Below, piece after piece: positions 12,428-21,928 of a DNA stretch of 64,000 nucleotides. The stretch lies in assembly GCA_950106755.1 (NCBI GenBank), contig OX467089.1, positions 19,883,345-19,947,344 of the forward strand. Direction: 5' to 3'. The DNA is from Climacium dendroides (taxonomy: Eukaryota; Streptophyta; Bryopsida; Hypnales; Climaciaceae). The translations under genes were made by a program, and so were the position numbers. Within the stretch, counting starts at the first letter, position 1. Each line of letters begins with the position of its first letter. The notes below the pieces were generated by a model. The model worked only from the letters and a program-made list of their open reading frames with translations. It did not search any database and was not told where the DNA came from.

Positions 12428-13040
12428 AACAATCCATTGTAGTCAGATAACCCCATAATGAACACTTAGGAAATGATCCCATTATGGTTTTTTCCAATAT
12501 GCACTACTAGAAAATTTCGTTTTTCTATTGTTTTGGTCACGTTGACCCGGTCAAAATCTGGCAGAAATCTGTTGAAACCAACAGATTTCTGCCAAATTTT
12601 GATCGGATCAACGTGACCGAAACAACAGAAAAACAAAATTTTCTAGTAGTGATGTGAGATTTGGGCCACAATCAGTGTTTTATATGACAATAATGGAGTG
12701 ATTTAGTGACTTCATTAGAAACTTCCAACTTTTAAATGTGAATTCATTGTAAAAATTGACTTTTTAAGCCTTTTATGTTAGAAAATATTGCGCCTACTTT
12801 AGATGAGTAAGATGAGCATTATGGACTTAGATTTTGTTGGTTATAGGGTAGTTTAGAGACTCTTTTGAGCCATGATGTGCTAAACACTTCAAAAATTCAT
12901 AGCAAATTTATACTTTACTGGAAAAATATAATTTCAATTGCTCTCACTATTTCTCATACTTGTCTTTAGGTAGAAAAAAACTAAAAAAAATCAACAATGG
13001 CATAAGACCAAACTCCTAATTTTGACCACAATGGATTGTT
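12428..13040. mobile_element. Non-autonomous TIR element, copy 1, hosting a CACTA MITE
   Basis: The ends are inverted copies: AACAATCCATTGTAGTCA at the left and TGACCACAATGGATTGTT at the right. The interior is homologous along its length to 39856-40317 (GAATTCATTGTAAAAATTGA, GAAAATATTG, AACACTTCAAAAATTC blocks in the same order). Without the nested 150-bp MITE it would be about 460 bp. It has no coding capacity. Confidence 0.8.
12502..12651. mobile_element. CACTA-type foldback MITE, 150 bp, TSD ATG
   Basis: Starts CACTACTAGAAAATTT and ends with its reverse complement AAATTTTCTAGTAGTG. The whole element is a near-perfect palindrome with complementary arms of about 70 bp. It is flanked by ATG at 12499-12501 and 12652-12654. 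The related host element at 39.9 kb has the uninterrupted site (..GTATGTGAG..), so the 3-bp target duplication and precise insertion are directly visible. CACTACTAG ends and a 3-bp TSD are hallmarks of plant CACTA (En/Spm) elements. Confidence 0.92.
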
Positions 13041-13058
13041 TTTTTTAAGTAGAATTGT

Positions 13059-13284
13059 ACTAGTAGGAGCTCGTGCTTAAGTTAACGGATTTTGTTCCAC
13101 ATCCAATGTAACAACCTTGTTTTTATGTCAACAATGACAACCAATAGAACATGAACATGTTACATTAGACACATTTAATGTAACATGTTCATGTTCTATT
13201 GGTCATCATTGTTGACATAAAAACAAGGTTGTTACATTGGATGTGGAACAAAATCTGTCAATTTAAACACGGGCTCCTACTAGT
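13059..13284. mobile_element. 226-bp near-perfect palindrome (foldback element)
   Basis: Arms of roughly 105 bp (13059-13165 and 13178-13284) are reverse complements with few mismatches, from ACTAGTAGGAGC to the central ATGTAACATGTTCATG. The loop is only about 10 bp. No TSD could be assigned with confidence and no coding capacity is present. A transcript would form a very long hairpin. Confidence 0.85.
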
Positions 13285-15040
13285 GTTGCCTTTAGTGAAC
13301 TCAATAATTGGCCTCAGCTACTTTGCTTGAATCTTTTGGGATATATTGGTAAATTTGATATCAAATTATCTCCACTTATTACCTAGAATAGTGCAAGGAT
13401 ACTAAAATTTCTTGTAGATTCTTGAGGATAATAAAAAAAATTAGATTCTCTTCCATTAGTAACTTTTGCAACAACAAATGATCTATAATGAAAAACAAAA
13501 TGAATCACATTATAAGCTAAATGTAGTTGTCTACAACATTTAGAAGGCTATTTAAATATTATTCTTAACTCACTCAATCAAATTTTCTAAACTTTGGCCT
13601 CTAGATAATAGATTTGTGCCTTTGAGGCTTTGACCACTTACCAAGTATACTTGAATATCTAAGGTGGGTACCCCACAAACCTCCAATTTTTGTTTTTATG
13701 CCTATTTGCTACTATTAGATTGGTCAAAATTCCATGGTTTCTTTATTGTTACTTGGAAGGAGGTTTCAACACATTAAAGAACATGACATTTGGTATACAA
13801 AAGTTATGGAGGATTAAAGTTTGATTTTTAAACAATTTCCTCCACATAGGTACATATAATTGATTTTAAAGATGTATACAAAGTGGAAATTCACCTAGTC
13901 TAAAGAGCTGTAAGTTCCCACAAGTTCTCAAATTGTGGGAACTTGGCCTCTAATGTGGCAAAGTGACTGCCATGTCAAACAATAATTATAAATGAATTTT
14001 AAAATATTTTTTTGATTTTGATTTTAATATTTTTAATATTTCAATGTTTTTAATTATCATAAATTCTAGCTAGCAATGGTTGGTTCTAGCCAAGAGAATG
14101 GGCCTCAAATGGCCCTCCAATGGAACTGAAAAACATCTAATGTGACATTTTAGGATCATTGGTACATTTTTGAGTACCTACCTTAGGTCTTAATATATCT
14201 CAAGTCCATTAGCAATTCAATAAGTGTTAAAAATCATTGAATCGTTGTCACATGGAGTTGATGTGAATACTAATTTGAATCACATATGTATGCAAGTTAA
14301 AAGTGGAAAGACTTATTTGCTAAATGGTCGACACATCTATATACAAAGAGTTTGAATTCTACTAATACACGGGCTTTATGTATAATTTTATAAAGTATAC
14401 AACACCTTAGTTATGGCTTGTTCATCCATGTATGCTCACATAAGTATAGATTCACTTTTATTGTTGAAAATTTAACCCTTCTTCTTTTGAGAAGGTAAAA
14501 TATGTTCAATAAAAAGAAAATTCATCAAATTTACACTTTGTAAATAGTTTTAACATATAACAATTTTGATCTAGTTCTACATCTAGGTCTTAAGAGCACT
14601 TAGGGTCACTTGCATGGTCATTTGATTGGTCTATACATGTGATTACCATTCCTACTAGTGTTATGACTATTTGCACCCTTCAATTGAGGTTATCTTATTC
14701 TTTTATCACCCAAATCTTTTGTTGAATTTTCCTATACTCAATACTATAAAAAAAAAATTGCTCCAATTTTGTGATGGAGTAGGGATTTTTTTTTGCAAAG
14801 GGGCCAAGCACAATGGCCACAAGTCTAGGCACAAGTAGAAACTATTACCCCTACTCAAATCAGCCTCAGGTAACTAAAAAATGTAAAACAATCCCAAGTG
14901 AAAAATGTAAAACAAAAGACCAGAAATCCTACGTGGCGATCAGGGCATGGGCAGACACACCTAACAACATTAACAAACGACGCCAGTTGGCTACCGCCAC
15001 GTCACCCCCGAATATTCTGACGTAGCCCTAATCGCCGGCC
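13285..15040. other. Intergenic DNA upstream of the tafazzin gene
   Basis: AT-rich and without a gene I can support. A short hairpin AGTTCCCACAA / TTGTGGGAACT lies at 13913-13943. The block around 13940-14150 (CCTCTAATGTGGCA, GGGCCTCAAATGG) looks related to the foldback at 12.1-12.4 kb but is too decayed to bound. Confidence 0.5.
14997..15004. promoter_or_regulatory. CCACGTCA (bZIP-type) motif before the tafazzin leader
   Basis: CCACGTCA, reverse complement TGACGTGG, sits about 950 bp 5' of the tafazzin start codon. It lies at the boundary where the sequence becomes GC- and pyrimidine-rich (15010-15130), a plausible core promoter. The same octamer occurs in the derlin promoter. Occupancy is unproven. 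Confidence 0.35.
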
Positions 15041-15947
15041 AAAGCCCTTTCAAATTCCTGCTCGACACTCTCTGTTTACTTCCACTCCCTTGCACTCCAG
15101 CTCTTTCCCTCGAAGCCTCTGCAGGCCCAGATCCGGGATCGAACTTGCCGACTACGTCTCCATGGAGCCGCGATGAGTCCTCACCCTGGGTCGCACTTGT
15201 TTGGTAATTCCACTAAACCAAATCAAAAGACCCAAAACAAACGCTCTTGTTTGAAGTTAGAACCGTTACATTTGAGCTTCTAACAATCGAAACCGCTTCC
15301 TGCTGCTGCACGTTTGATGACGCTTTTGACGGTATGCGTATTTTGAGTCTTGTGCATTAAGTCTTTGGCATTGAAATTGGAATCTGGTGTTATATGCTGT
15401 AGTGATCCCGATTTTTGATGATCCTGTAGTTTCGTTTTTGATGATTATTAGTTAAGTGGAGGTTTGATTTTCTGCTCAAAGGTCTTGTGCGAGGTTGCGG
15501 TGGTTTTGTAGCTATTGAAGGAAATTTCCAGGTGTTTGTTGGTTTGAAGAGTGTTCTCGGTGTGCGAGTGATTAGAATACGATTGAGGAGTAACTTCGTG
15601 TTGGAACCGACATTAGTGAGATGGCATTGAGTGTTAATTAGTGTGGCAGGGTTAGTAGTTCAGCCTTGCACTTTGATTTTTGGCATGGAGATTGGAATCT
15701 GATTGTGGATTGATCCGAGTTTTTGATGAGTCGGTGGTTGCAGTTATATGCGGAGGTTCTTAGGGGAGTTTTGATTTTCAGTTCAAGATCTTGTTCAAGG
15801 TTGCGGGTATGAAGGACTTGTAGCTATGGAAGGAAATTCCAGGTGGTAGTTGCGGAGAGAGGAGTTTTATCGGTTGTGCGAGAAGTGGTCGAAATCGTGT
15901 TTGTCGTTTTCCCTGGAAACTTCAACCGGACCGGTGAAGTTTAGGGC
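15040..15947 (+). promoter_or_regulatory. 5' leader of the tafazzin-like gene
   Basis: A pyrimidine-rich stretch (15060-15130) suggests a transcription start near there. It is followed by about 800 bp of G/T-rich, intron-like leader. Two diverged direct copies lie inside, near 15364-15535 and 15679-15845, offset about 315 bp; both contain TTTGGCAT..ATTGGAATCTG, GATCC..TTTTTGATGA and GAAGGAAATT.CCAGGTG. Leader splice sites cannot be fixed from sequence alone. Confidence 0.5.
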
Positions 15948-18900
15948 ATGGAATCCAAGCAAGAGTTGGCGGAGGCTCCGCCCCGATGGGCATCTTCGCA
16001 GTGGGGGCAAAACATGCGTGCTATGCAGGTGCGTATCAAGAACCGGTTTCGAGTCGCCATGAGATTGAGACCAAAATCAAGGAGGCCAGGAATGGTGTCG
16101 GGAAGCCCCGCATTACGAGCAACAGCTACAGGTTTTGTCGTCGCGCGCGTTTTCCAAGGCAATGTCATTTTCGCGAGGATGGCTCGCAACTTGGCGAAGC
16201 AAGAGTGGCAGAGACGGGTGGGATGGGTATCGTCTCTTCGGCCCGTTGCAGTAGTGCCATCTTCAATCTCTTCGAGATTTTGGTCGTTACTGGGATACTC
16301 TGCAGCCGGGGGTGCGTTTGTGGCTGCGGAACAACAGCAACAGCCGCCTGCACAGGCCGAGGCACTTGCTTTGGCGCCTCCTGTGGGATCAGCGTACGGG
16401 TCTGGGTCTGAGGATGTCGTGGCTGCCAAGAAAAAGGCGAAGAAAGCGAAGAATACATATTATGAAGGTAATTAATTCCTAGAGGACCAAGAGGTAAATT
16501 GAACCTGTGGTAAATGTTTATTTTATTTTCCTTCTATTGTTCTATTTGACCAACACATAATGTTCTTCAGTAATTCTGGTGATATAAAATTTGGCTTTGT
16601 CTTATTTTTATTTTTCCACAACACGATCGTGAAATCTAGGTCCTTTAGGTGTATACAACGCAATATTCTGGAGGTCAGGATATTCCCCTAAATTGTATTA
16701 GCATCTGATGGTGAAGATCTCTTCGTATTCTGTCAGGTGGATATTGAATTTCATTATTGTCTCCGTCATTGAATTGGAATGTCTTTTTGTTGATACCGAC
16801 TGGCTTGTTGTTTAACGTTGTGATATTTCTTGTTTTTTTGTCAAGGACTCTACATCCTTTTGTTGGTCGTTGAGCTTGTTAGATGACAACCATCACAATA
16901 TGGGACAAGTCATAGTGATCTCATGGTGGACATAGCAATAATGCGACAAGTTCACCTGTTGGTCTGTTTCAGAACTAGCTATTGCACAGGCAAGCAACGA
17001 GTCATTATCATCTCAACTTGCCCAGGCAGTGGTGTTGCCAACGGTGGCAGGTGTTTGCCATGTCTTCATGCACGGCCTGAATGTTACTGAGGTATGTATC
17101 AATTATTTTACTTTCTTAAGGCATGGGCCTACTGCTCTTTTCGTTCTCAAGGCTAGTGCCGAATGCTCAAATTCTGAATCAAAGTATTTTTTAATTCTAA
17201 ATGCCTACTTTCTTATTCGATAGTTTAAGACTTTCGGTGTTCCCTTCGTTGTTAATCTGCAGGTGTACGGGGCTGAGAAATTGCATGAGGCCATTAAAAA
17301 TAGGCCTGAGGGGCAATCGCTCATTACGGTATGGCTTTTGAGTGACTTGGTTAGGCGTGTATTAGTCTGTGCTGAAAATTGATATTCTACAGTTTACCTT
17401 CCTTGTTACCCTATAGTCATAACTCTTGTGCTCTAGACGGGGTCTCTTTAAGGTGTTCGTTTGTCAAGGCATGGTCTCAGGTGGTGAGCTTCATCTCATA
17501 TGGCTGTATTATATGTGTCATCAGGTTTGCAATCATGTGGCCTCTATGGACGATCCTCTTGTGATGGCTGCGCTACTTCCACCCGGCTTTCTACTCCATC
17601 CAAAAAGTTTGCGATGGACGCTTTGTGCTACTGACCGCTGCTTTACCAATGCTGCGTTTTCAACCTTCTTCCGCAGCGTTAAAGTGTTACCCTTGAAGCG
17701 TGGAGCTGGTCTTCAGCAGGAGGTATAATCCCATCTCTTTTGTTTGATTGCTTTCTTTCGAGTATTGTCTATCCTATCCTGATAGAATGCTCTATGCATT
17801 TACACATAATCAAGGCATTCAATTGGATCAACAGTGAAGTAGGTGAAACACTAGTGTATTGCAGAACAGTAAAGTTTAACTTGTTGTATTCTGGGACTAT
17901 CTTTTTCTATCTGTGAGGATGGAGCCAACAGTTGCTATGCTGAATGCAGGGTATTGATATTGCGCTGTCTAAGCTCAGGCGTGGCGATTGGGTTCATATA
18001 TTTCCAGAAGGTAGCCGTTCTCGGGATGGTGGCAAAACCATCGGGACAGTGAGGCGGGGCATTGGCAGGTAATTTCTTTGCTGCGTTTGTGCTGGTTTGT
18101 GTCATAATCTCATCCTCATGTAGAAGAAATCTCTATTTTTAACTTCACGGCTGCAATGATAATTACTGTAACTACGGTGCTAAATGGTTGGTTCATTTTT
18201 TTTCTCCTTCTGTGTTACAGGCTAATCTCAGATGTTGAGGAGACTCCTTTAGTGGTACCTTTCGTGCACACAGGCATGCAAGACCTGATGCCTATTGGCA
18301 GCAAGTTCCCTCTCGTTTCCAAGAAGGTTAGTTTTCTGATCAGATTTTCTTCCTCCAGTTGTTGTGACTGCATTCATCTATTACTTTAAACTTTGGATGG
18401 TATGTTTGATCAATTGAGTTTCGCAGTTTTTAACGACATTGCTGTCGTTGTTGTGTTCCTGTAACATAACAACTACAGCAATACGCATACTTAAGTTTGA
18501 AGATCTTTAGTTGTTAAATCCCTCTATCGTTTGGGTGATGTCAGCATGCGAATATTTGCGATTTGCCCTCGAAATGCACAATTATTGCTAATAATGATAT
18601 TTTCCCAGGTATCTGTCTTGGTTGGGGATCCTATTGAGCTGGATGACCTAGTCAAAGAGAATACCTTGAATTTTGCTTCAAAGGCAGAATTGTATGATGC
18701 AATAGCTGTACGGGTTGGACAGCGCATGCAAATGATGAAAGAGGAATTAGACCAACTAGTTGCTGTTCGAGAACTTCAATTGGCTGCTGAAGAAACACAA
18801 CGGCATCCTGGGATTGAGAAAGCCCAAAAACTCCTGCAATACGTTGACTGGGAAGCCCAAGGGCAGTTGCCCGAGTGTGATTCCGTTTTGAAAGAGCACT

Positions 18901-19340
18901 TTTTAGATCTCAGTTTGATAAGAGAGAGTGATGCGTATGCTCAGGTTTTTGGAGCTCGGGAACAGCTATCCAGAGGTAAACTCTAGTTGTAGACTATTTG
19001 TCACTCGTGATTCTTGGTCTATGTTGTATTCTTGATTACTTGATATGTGCCTGTTTAAGTTCTGTAATACTTTTCTGCAGTTTATTGTATTCGATTGTTT
19101 ATCTGTTTCTTTGCTTGCTTTGCTTGTACAGAGGAGCTTTTAAACAAGAGAGAAGAGCCAACTGTTCCAGAACAGAAGATTTCAGAGTTTGAGATGGAGG
19201 AGTTCTGTGAATTGGAGGATGAATGGGATCCTATATCGAGTCCATCTCTTTTATCAAGGGTTCGAGGCTTTGTTGATACTCCCACGTTTTTGGGCCTAGG
19301 ATTTGCTGCCCGTGGTCTTCTGAGTAGCAGGAAAGACTAA
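15948..19340 (+). CDS. Tafazzin-like lysophospholipid acyltransferase
   Basis: Predicted monolysocardiolipin/phospholipid transacylase of the tafazzin family, which remodels mitochondrial cardiolipin in other eukaryotes. Exons: 15948-16467, 16973-17091, 17263-17328, 17525-17722, 17950-18068, 18221-18326, 18609-18975, 19132-19340; all GT-AG, 567 aa. An in-frame TAG immediately upstream (15942-15944) supports this ATG. Acyltransferase motifs are present: NHVASMDD (HX4D with H239/D244), KRGAGLQQ, FPEGSRSRDGG (319-329) and VPFVHTGM (354-361). TLCATDRCF and the C-terminal GFAARGLL (555-562) match, to my recollection, Arabidopsis At3g05510 better than At1g78690. It is about 120 aa longer than At3g05510, largely from a basic, low-complexity N-terminal region (Q-rich, then AKKKAKKAKN around 160-170). 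That region could include a targeting segment, which is inference. Confidence 0.93.
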
Positions 19341-20470
19341 AGGATGTGAGTTGAATGGCTGGCGGTATTGGCTGGCTGGCGGTTGTCAACAAAGCCCTTG
19401 AAGTGGGTTGAGATGCACTGTGTGGCAACGACACGATTCTTTCCTTGCTTCTGAACAGGAAATGAAACCCTGGGGTACGGCAAATCAACTCCAGAATCCA
19501 AGCCTCCTGTTGATTTTGTCGGGTGGTTTGTAAAGAGAGAGATTCTGCACTGGAATATTATGCAACAGTATGTGCGTATCGACGAGCTTCCTAGCGTAGA
19601 GCGAACGGAAGGTTTCTCTATAGTTGAGAGTGATTTTCATCACTATACTATCTCTGGCAGGGCAAAGTTTCATCTGCAGGTAAGTCCTGAAGAAATTCAG
19701 TTGATATTTCAAGTGCTGCGTTTATCAGGATATCCGTTTCACCAACTTCAACCCTGACAACTCTTGAACTTTAAACTGGTTGGTTCTGGCATTCCCATTG
19801 AAACAAGTCGGTGTATATTTTTTGAAGTGTAGGTACCCATGATTGAAGCACTAGGCTTGTAGAAGACTTACTTATTTTGAGAGTCGATTTTCGTGAGTAA
19901 GGCAGGTTGCTTTGGGACTTGAAACGAAAGCATATGATTAGGGTGCGTGCAACCCAGGGTTAAGTTATTTCACTCTAGCTCATAGGTTGTCAGAGGATGT
20001 ATTGGTATGCTGATTAGAATATACAGTACCGATTTCTGGTGCTGCTTGTACATAAGGTTAGTAGGAGATGACTGGCCAAATGGCGAGGCGCGAGGCTTCG
20101 TTCCTCTGTGGCCTTCGGTGAAGCTTTTACATGATTTTGAACGATCGTCCTATTTTGAGATTTACCTCAGGAGTGCTGTATTCGAGTGCTTTTCTGCTTT
20201 CAGTGGCTTGGATTGGTAACAATCTCTATTATAATCCCTCTGGACTAGCGCTTCGAATGTTTTATTTAGTACTGAAGTGGCACTGCCGTGACTCAATTAG
20301 TCTAAGGGTCAATATTGAAACAGTTAATAAGTGGTGAACAACTTTTGTGATGATCTTACAGTGGCTCTCATAAGTATTCATACTTCAAAAAATGCCATAA
20401 GTAATTTGTTGGAAGAGATTCAATTGCCATAAGTAATAAGGTTGGAAGAGATTTACAACCCAATTGTGAA
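19341..20470. other. 3' flank of the tafazzin-like gene
   Basis: Probably 3' UTR and terminator region, with mixed composition up to about 20300. Short open frames at 19560-19757 and 20131-20337 have no recognisable content and start within likely UTR. No further gene is seen. Confidence 0.5.
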
Positions 20471-20763
20471 ATGTGTTTTTTTCTTGTTTTTAAGGTTGGG
20501 ACTTATAGTAGAACCATCCATTACAAACCCATCAGCAATCAATATGGGGCTGAAATTCAAGAGAGGTTGGGACTAATTTCCAAACATGAGTTCTTGATTT
20601 CCCACCATCAATTCCTCCATTCTTTTCATGATACATTTGCTTGGTTTGAAGTGTCAAAGTGAACAAGTAGTCTCTTAAATGAGCAGTTTTGGAATAGTTT
20701 ACACATTGGACCAACTTTTGCCTTCCAAAATTCATAGTAATTTCAATTCAAGCAATAAAATTA

Positions 20764-20869
20764 CTAAATTTTGGCAATCCCTCTCATTTCTATCTTTGCA
20801 CCTACGAAAACATTTGCTAAATTTTGGCAATCCTTCTCATTTCTATCTTTGCACCTATGAAAACATTTG
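20764..20869. repeat. 53-bp direct repeat, two copies
   Basis: Copies 20764-20816 and 20817-20869, both CTAAATTTTGGCAATCC..CTC to ACATTTG, with only a few differences. Confidence 0.85.
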
Positions 20870-20880
20870 CTTCATTATTG

Positions 20881-21162
20881 TACTCCACATCATGTCTAGA
20901 GTTTCTTATTTGGTTGGTTATGGTTGGTTCTACCATATAAGGTCATGATACATGTCCCAAATTGTCATAAAGTGTACTCCACATCATATCCAAAGTTTCT
21001 TATTTGGTTGGCTATGGGTGGTTCTACTATATAAGGACATGATACATGTTCCAAATTGTCATAAAGTGTACTCCACATCATGTCCAAAGTTTCTTATTTG
21101 GTTGGTTATGGGTGGTTCTACTATATGAGGTCATGATACATGTCCCAAATTGTCATAAAGTG
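20881..21162. repeat. 94-bp tandem repeat, three copies
   Basis: Copies start at 20881, 20975 and 21069, each opening TACTCCACATCAT and ending TGTCATAAAGTG, with high identity. This is a local amplification inside the dispersed repeat. Confidence 0.9.
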
Positions 21163-21519
21163 TATGGGAAGTACTAATCAAGAAAGTAGTTTCTTGATTG
21201 ATCAAAATTGAACATTGGTTGTAGGTTCGAAACACTTTTTGCCTCCCTAAATTCATAGTAATTTCATTTCTGGGAATAAAATTACAAAAAATTCACAATC
21301 CCAATATTTCTTATCTCTCTACATGAGAAAAATTTACGTTGCCTCACACTGCTCTTCATCTGTGCAGAAATCTCTAAAGCGATTGGGTATGGGTGGTTTT
21401 ACCATTAGCCTCAACAAAAAATTTGAAAGCAAGGAATGGAAAAAACAAGACTCTATCCACTCCAACTAAACCCTGACCGGACTGTGCAGTGTGAATGCGG
21501 TTGAGATCAACAGTTCTAG

Positions 21520-21566
21520 CCACGTCATACTACTCCAATTGGCCAATAAGGTGACACCAACACGTG
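21520..21566. promoter_or_regulatory. ER-stress-type motif cluster in the derlin promoter
   Basis: Within 47 bp lie CCACGTCA (21520-21527, reverse complement TGACGTGG), CCAAT (21535-21539), ATTGG (21538-21542), CCAAT (21543-21547) and the G-box CACGTG (21561-21566). TGACGTGG-type UPREs and CCAAT plus CACG combinations are known ER-stress elements read by bZIP28/bZIP60 with NF-Y in Arabidopsis. The CCAAT-to-CACG spacing here is 13 nt rather than the canonical 10. The downstream gene encodes derlin, a known ER-stress-induced ERAD factor, so the assignment is plausible but inferred. Confidence 0.6.
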
Positions 21567-21928
21567 GACGCGGGAGTCCTGCAATCCTATTGCGCAGCCG
21601 CTGTGGCGGGAAGGGAACGATGGGAACATTCTGGATTTTACAAAAGGAACTCGTTCTATACATTGGGAGCTTCATCTCCCTGAAGCATTGCAGCGTACCG
21701 ACCAACTCCAGAGTTATCGTTCTTGAAGGATTCCGAGCTCGATCTGCCGCCGTTGTTCACAATCGGCTCGTCTTTTCTCGTTCACGTCACCTGTATCGCC
21801 GTGCAGTACGAGCGTAATTCCTGGATCTCTTGAGAAAACTCGTCTTTGAGGAATTTGAGCCATTTTTCGCGGGTTTTTATGGTTGGTGGAGAAGCAGGGG
21901 TTTTGTGAATTGCATTATCGCATCAACC
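21567..21928 (+). promoter_or_regulatory. Core promoter and 5' UTR of the derlin gene
   Basis: Mixed-composition DNA between the motif cluster and the start codon, including GGCGGGAA (21605-21612), which fits an E2F-type consensus. The exact transcription start is not determinable. A 108-codon open frame (21491-21817) overlapping it has no recognised content. Confidence 0.4.

Larger units (their letters stand above)
20471..21410 (+). repeat. Dispersed repeat family (copy 1)
   Basis: Blocks CCATCAGCAATCAATA, TTTGCCTYCCAAAATTCA.AGTAATTTCA and TTCAAGCAA.AAAATTAC recur in the same order at 48070-48960 (+) and reversed at 46773-47145 (-). The region contains two internal tandem repeats (20764-20869 and 20881-21162). 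No coding capacity is seen. Confidence 0.65.

Noticed and set aside
15941..16429. 162-codon open frame on - opposite tafazzin exon 1
   Set aside because: Shadow of the biased codon composition of the real exon; no domain.
20881..21162. Regular 94-bp repeats considered as a CRISPR-like array
   Set aside because: Whole units repeat with no conserved repeat/variable spacer pattern, and the DNA is plant nuclear.
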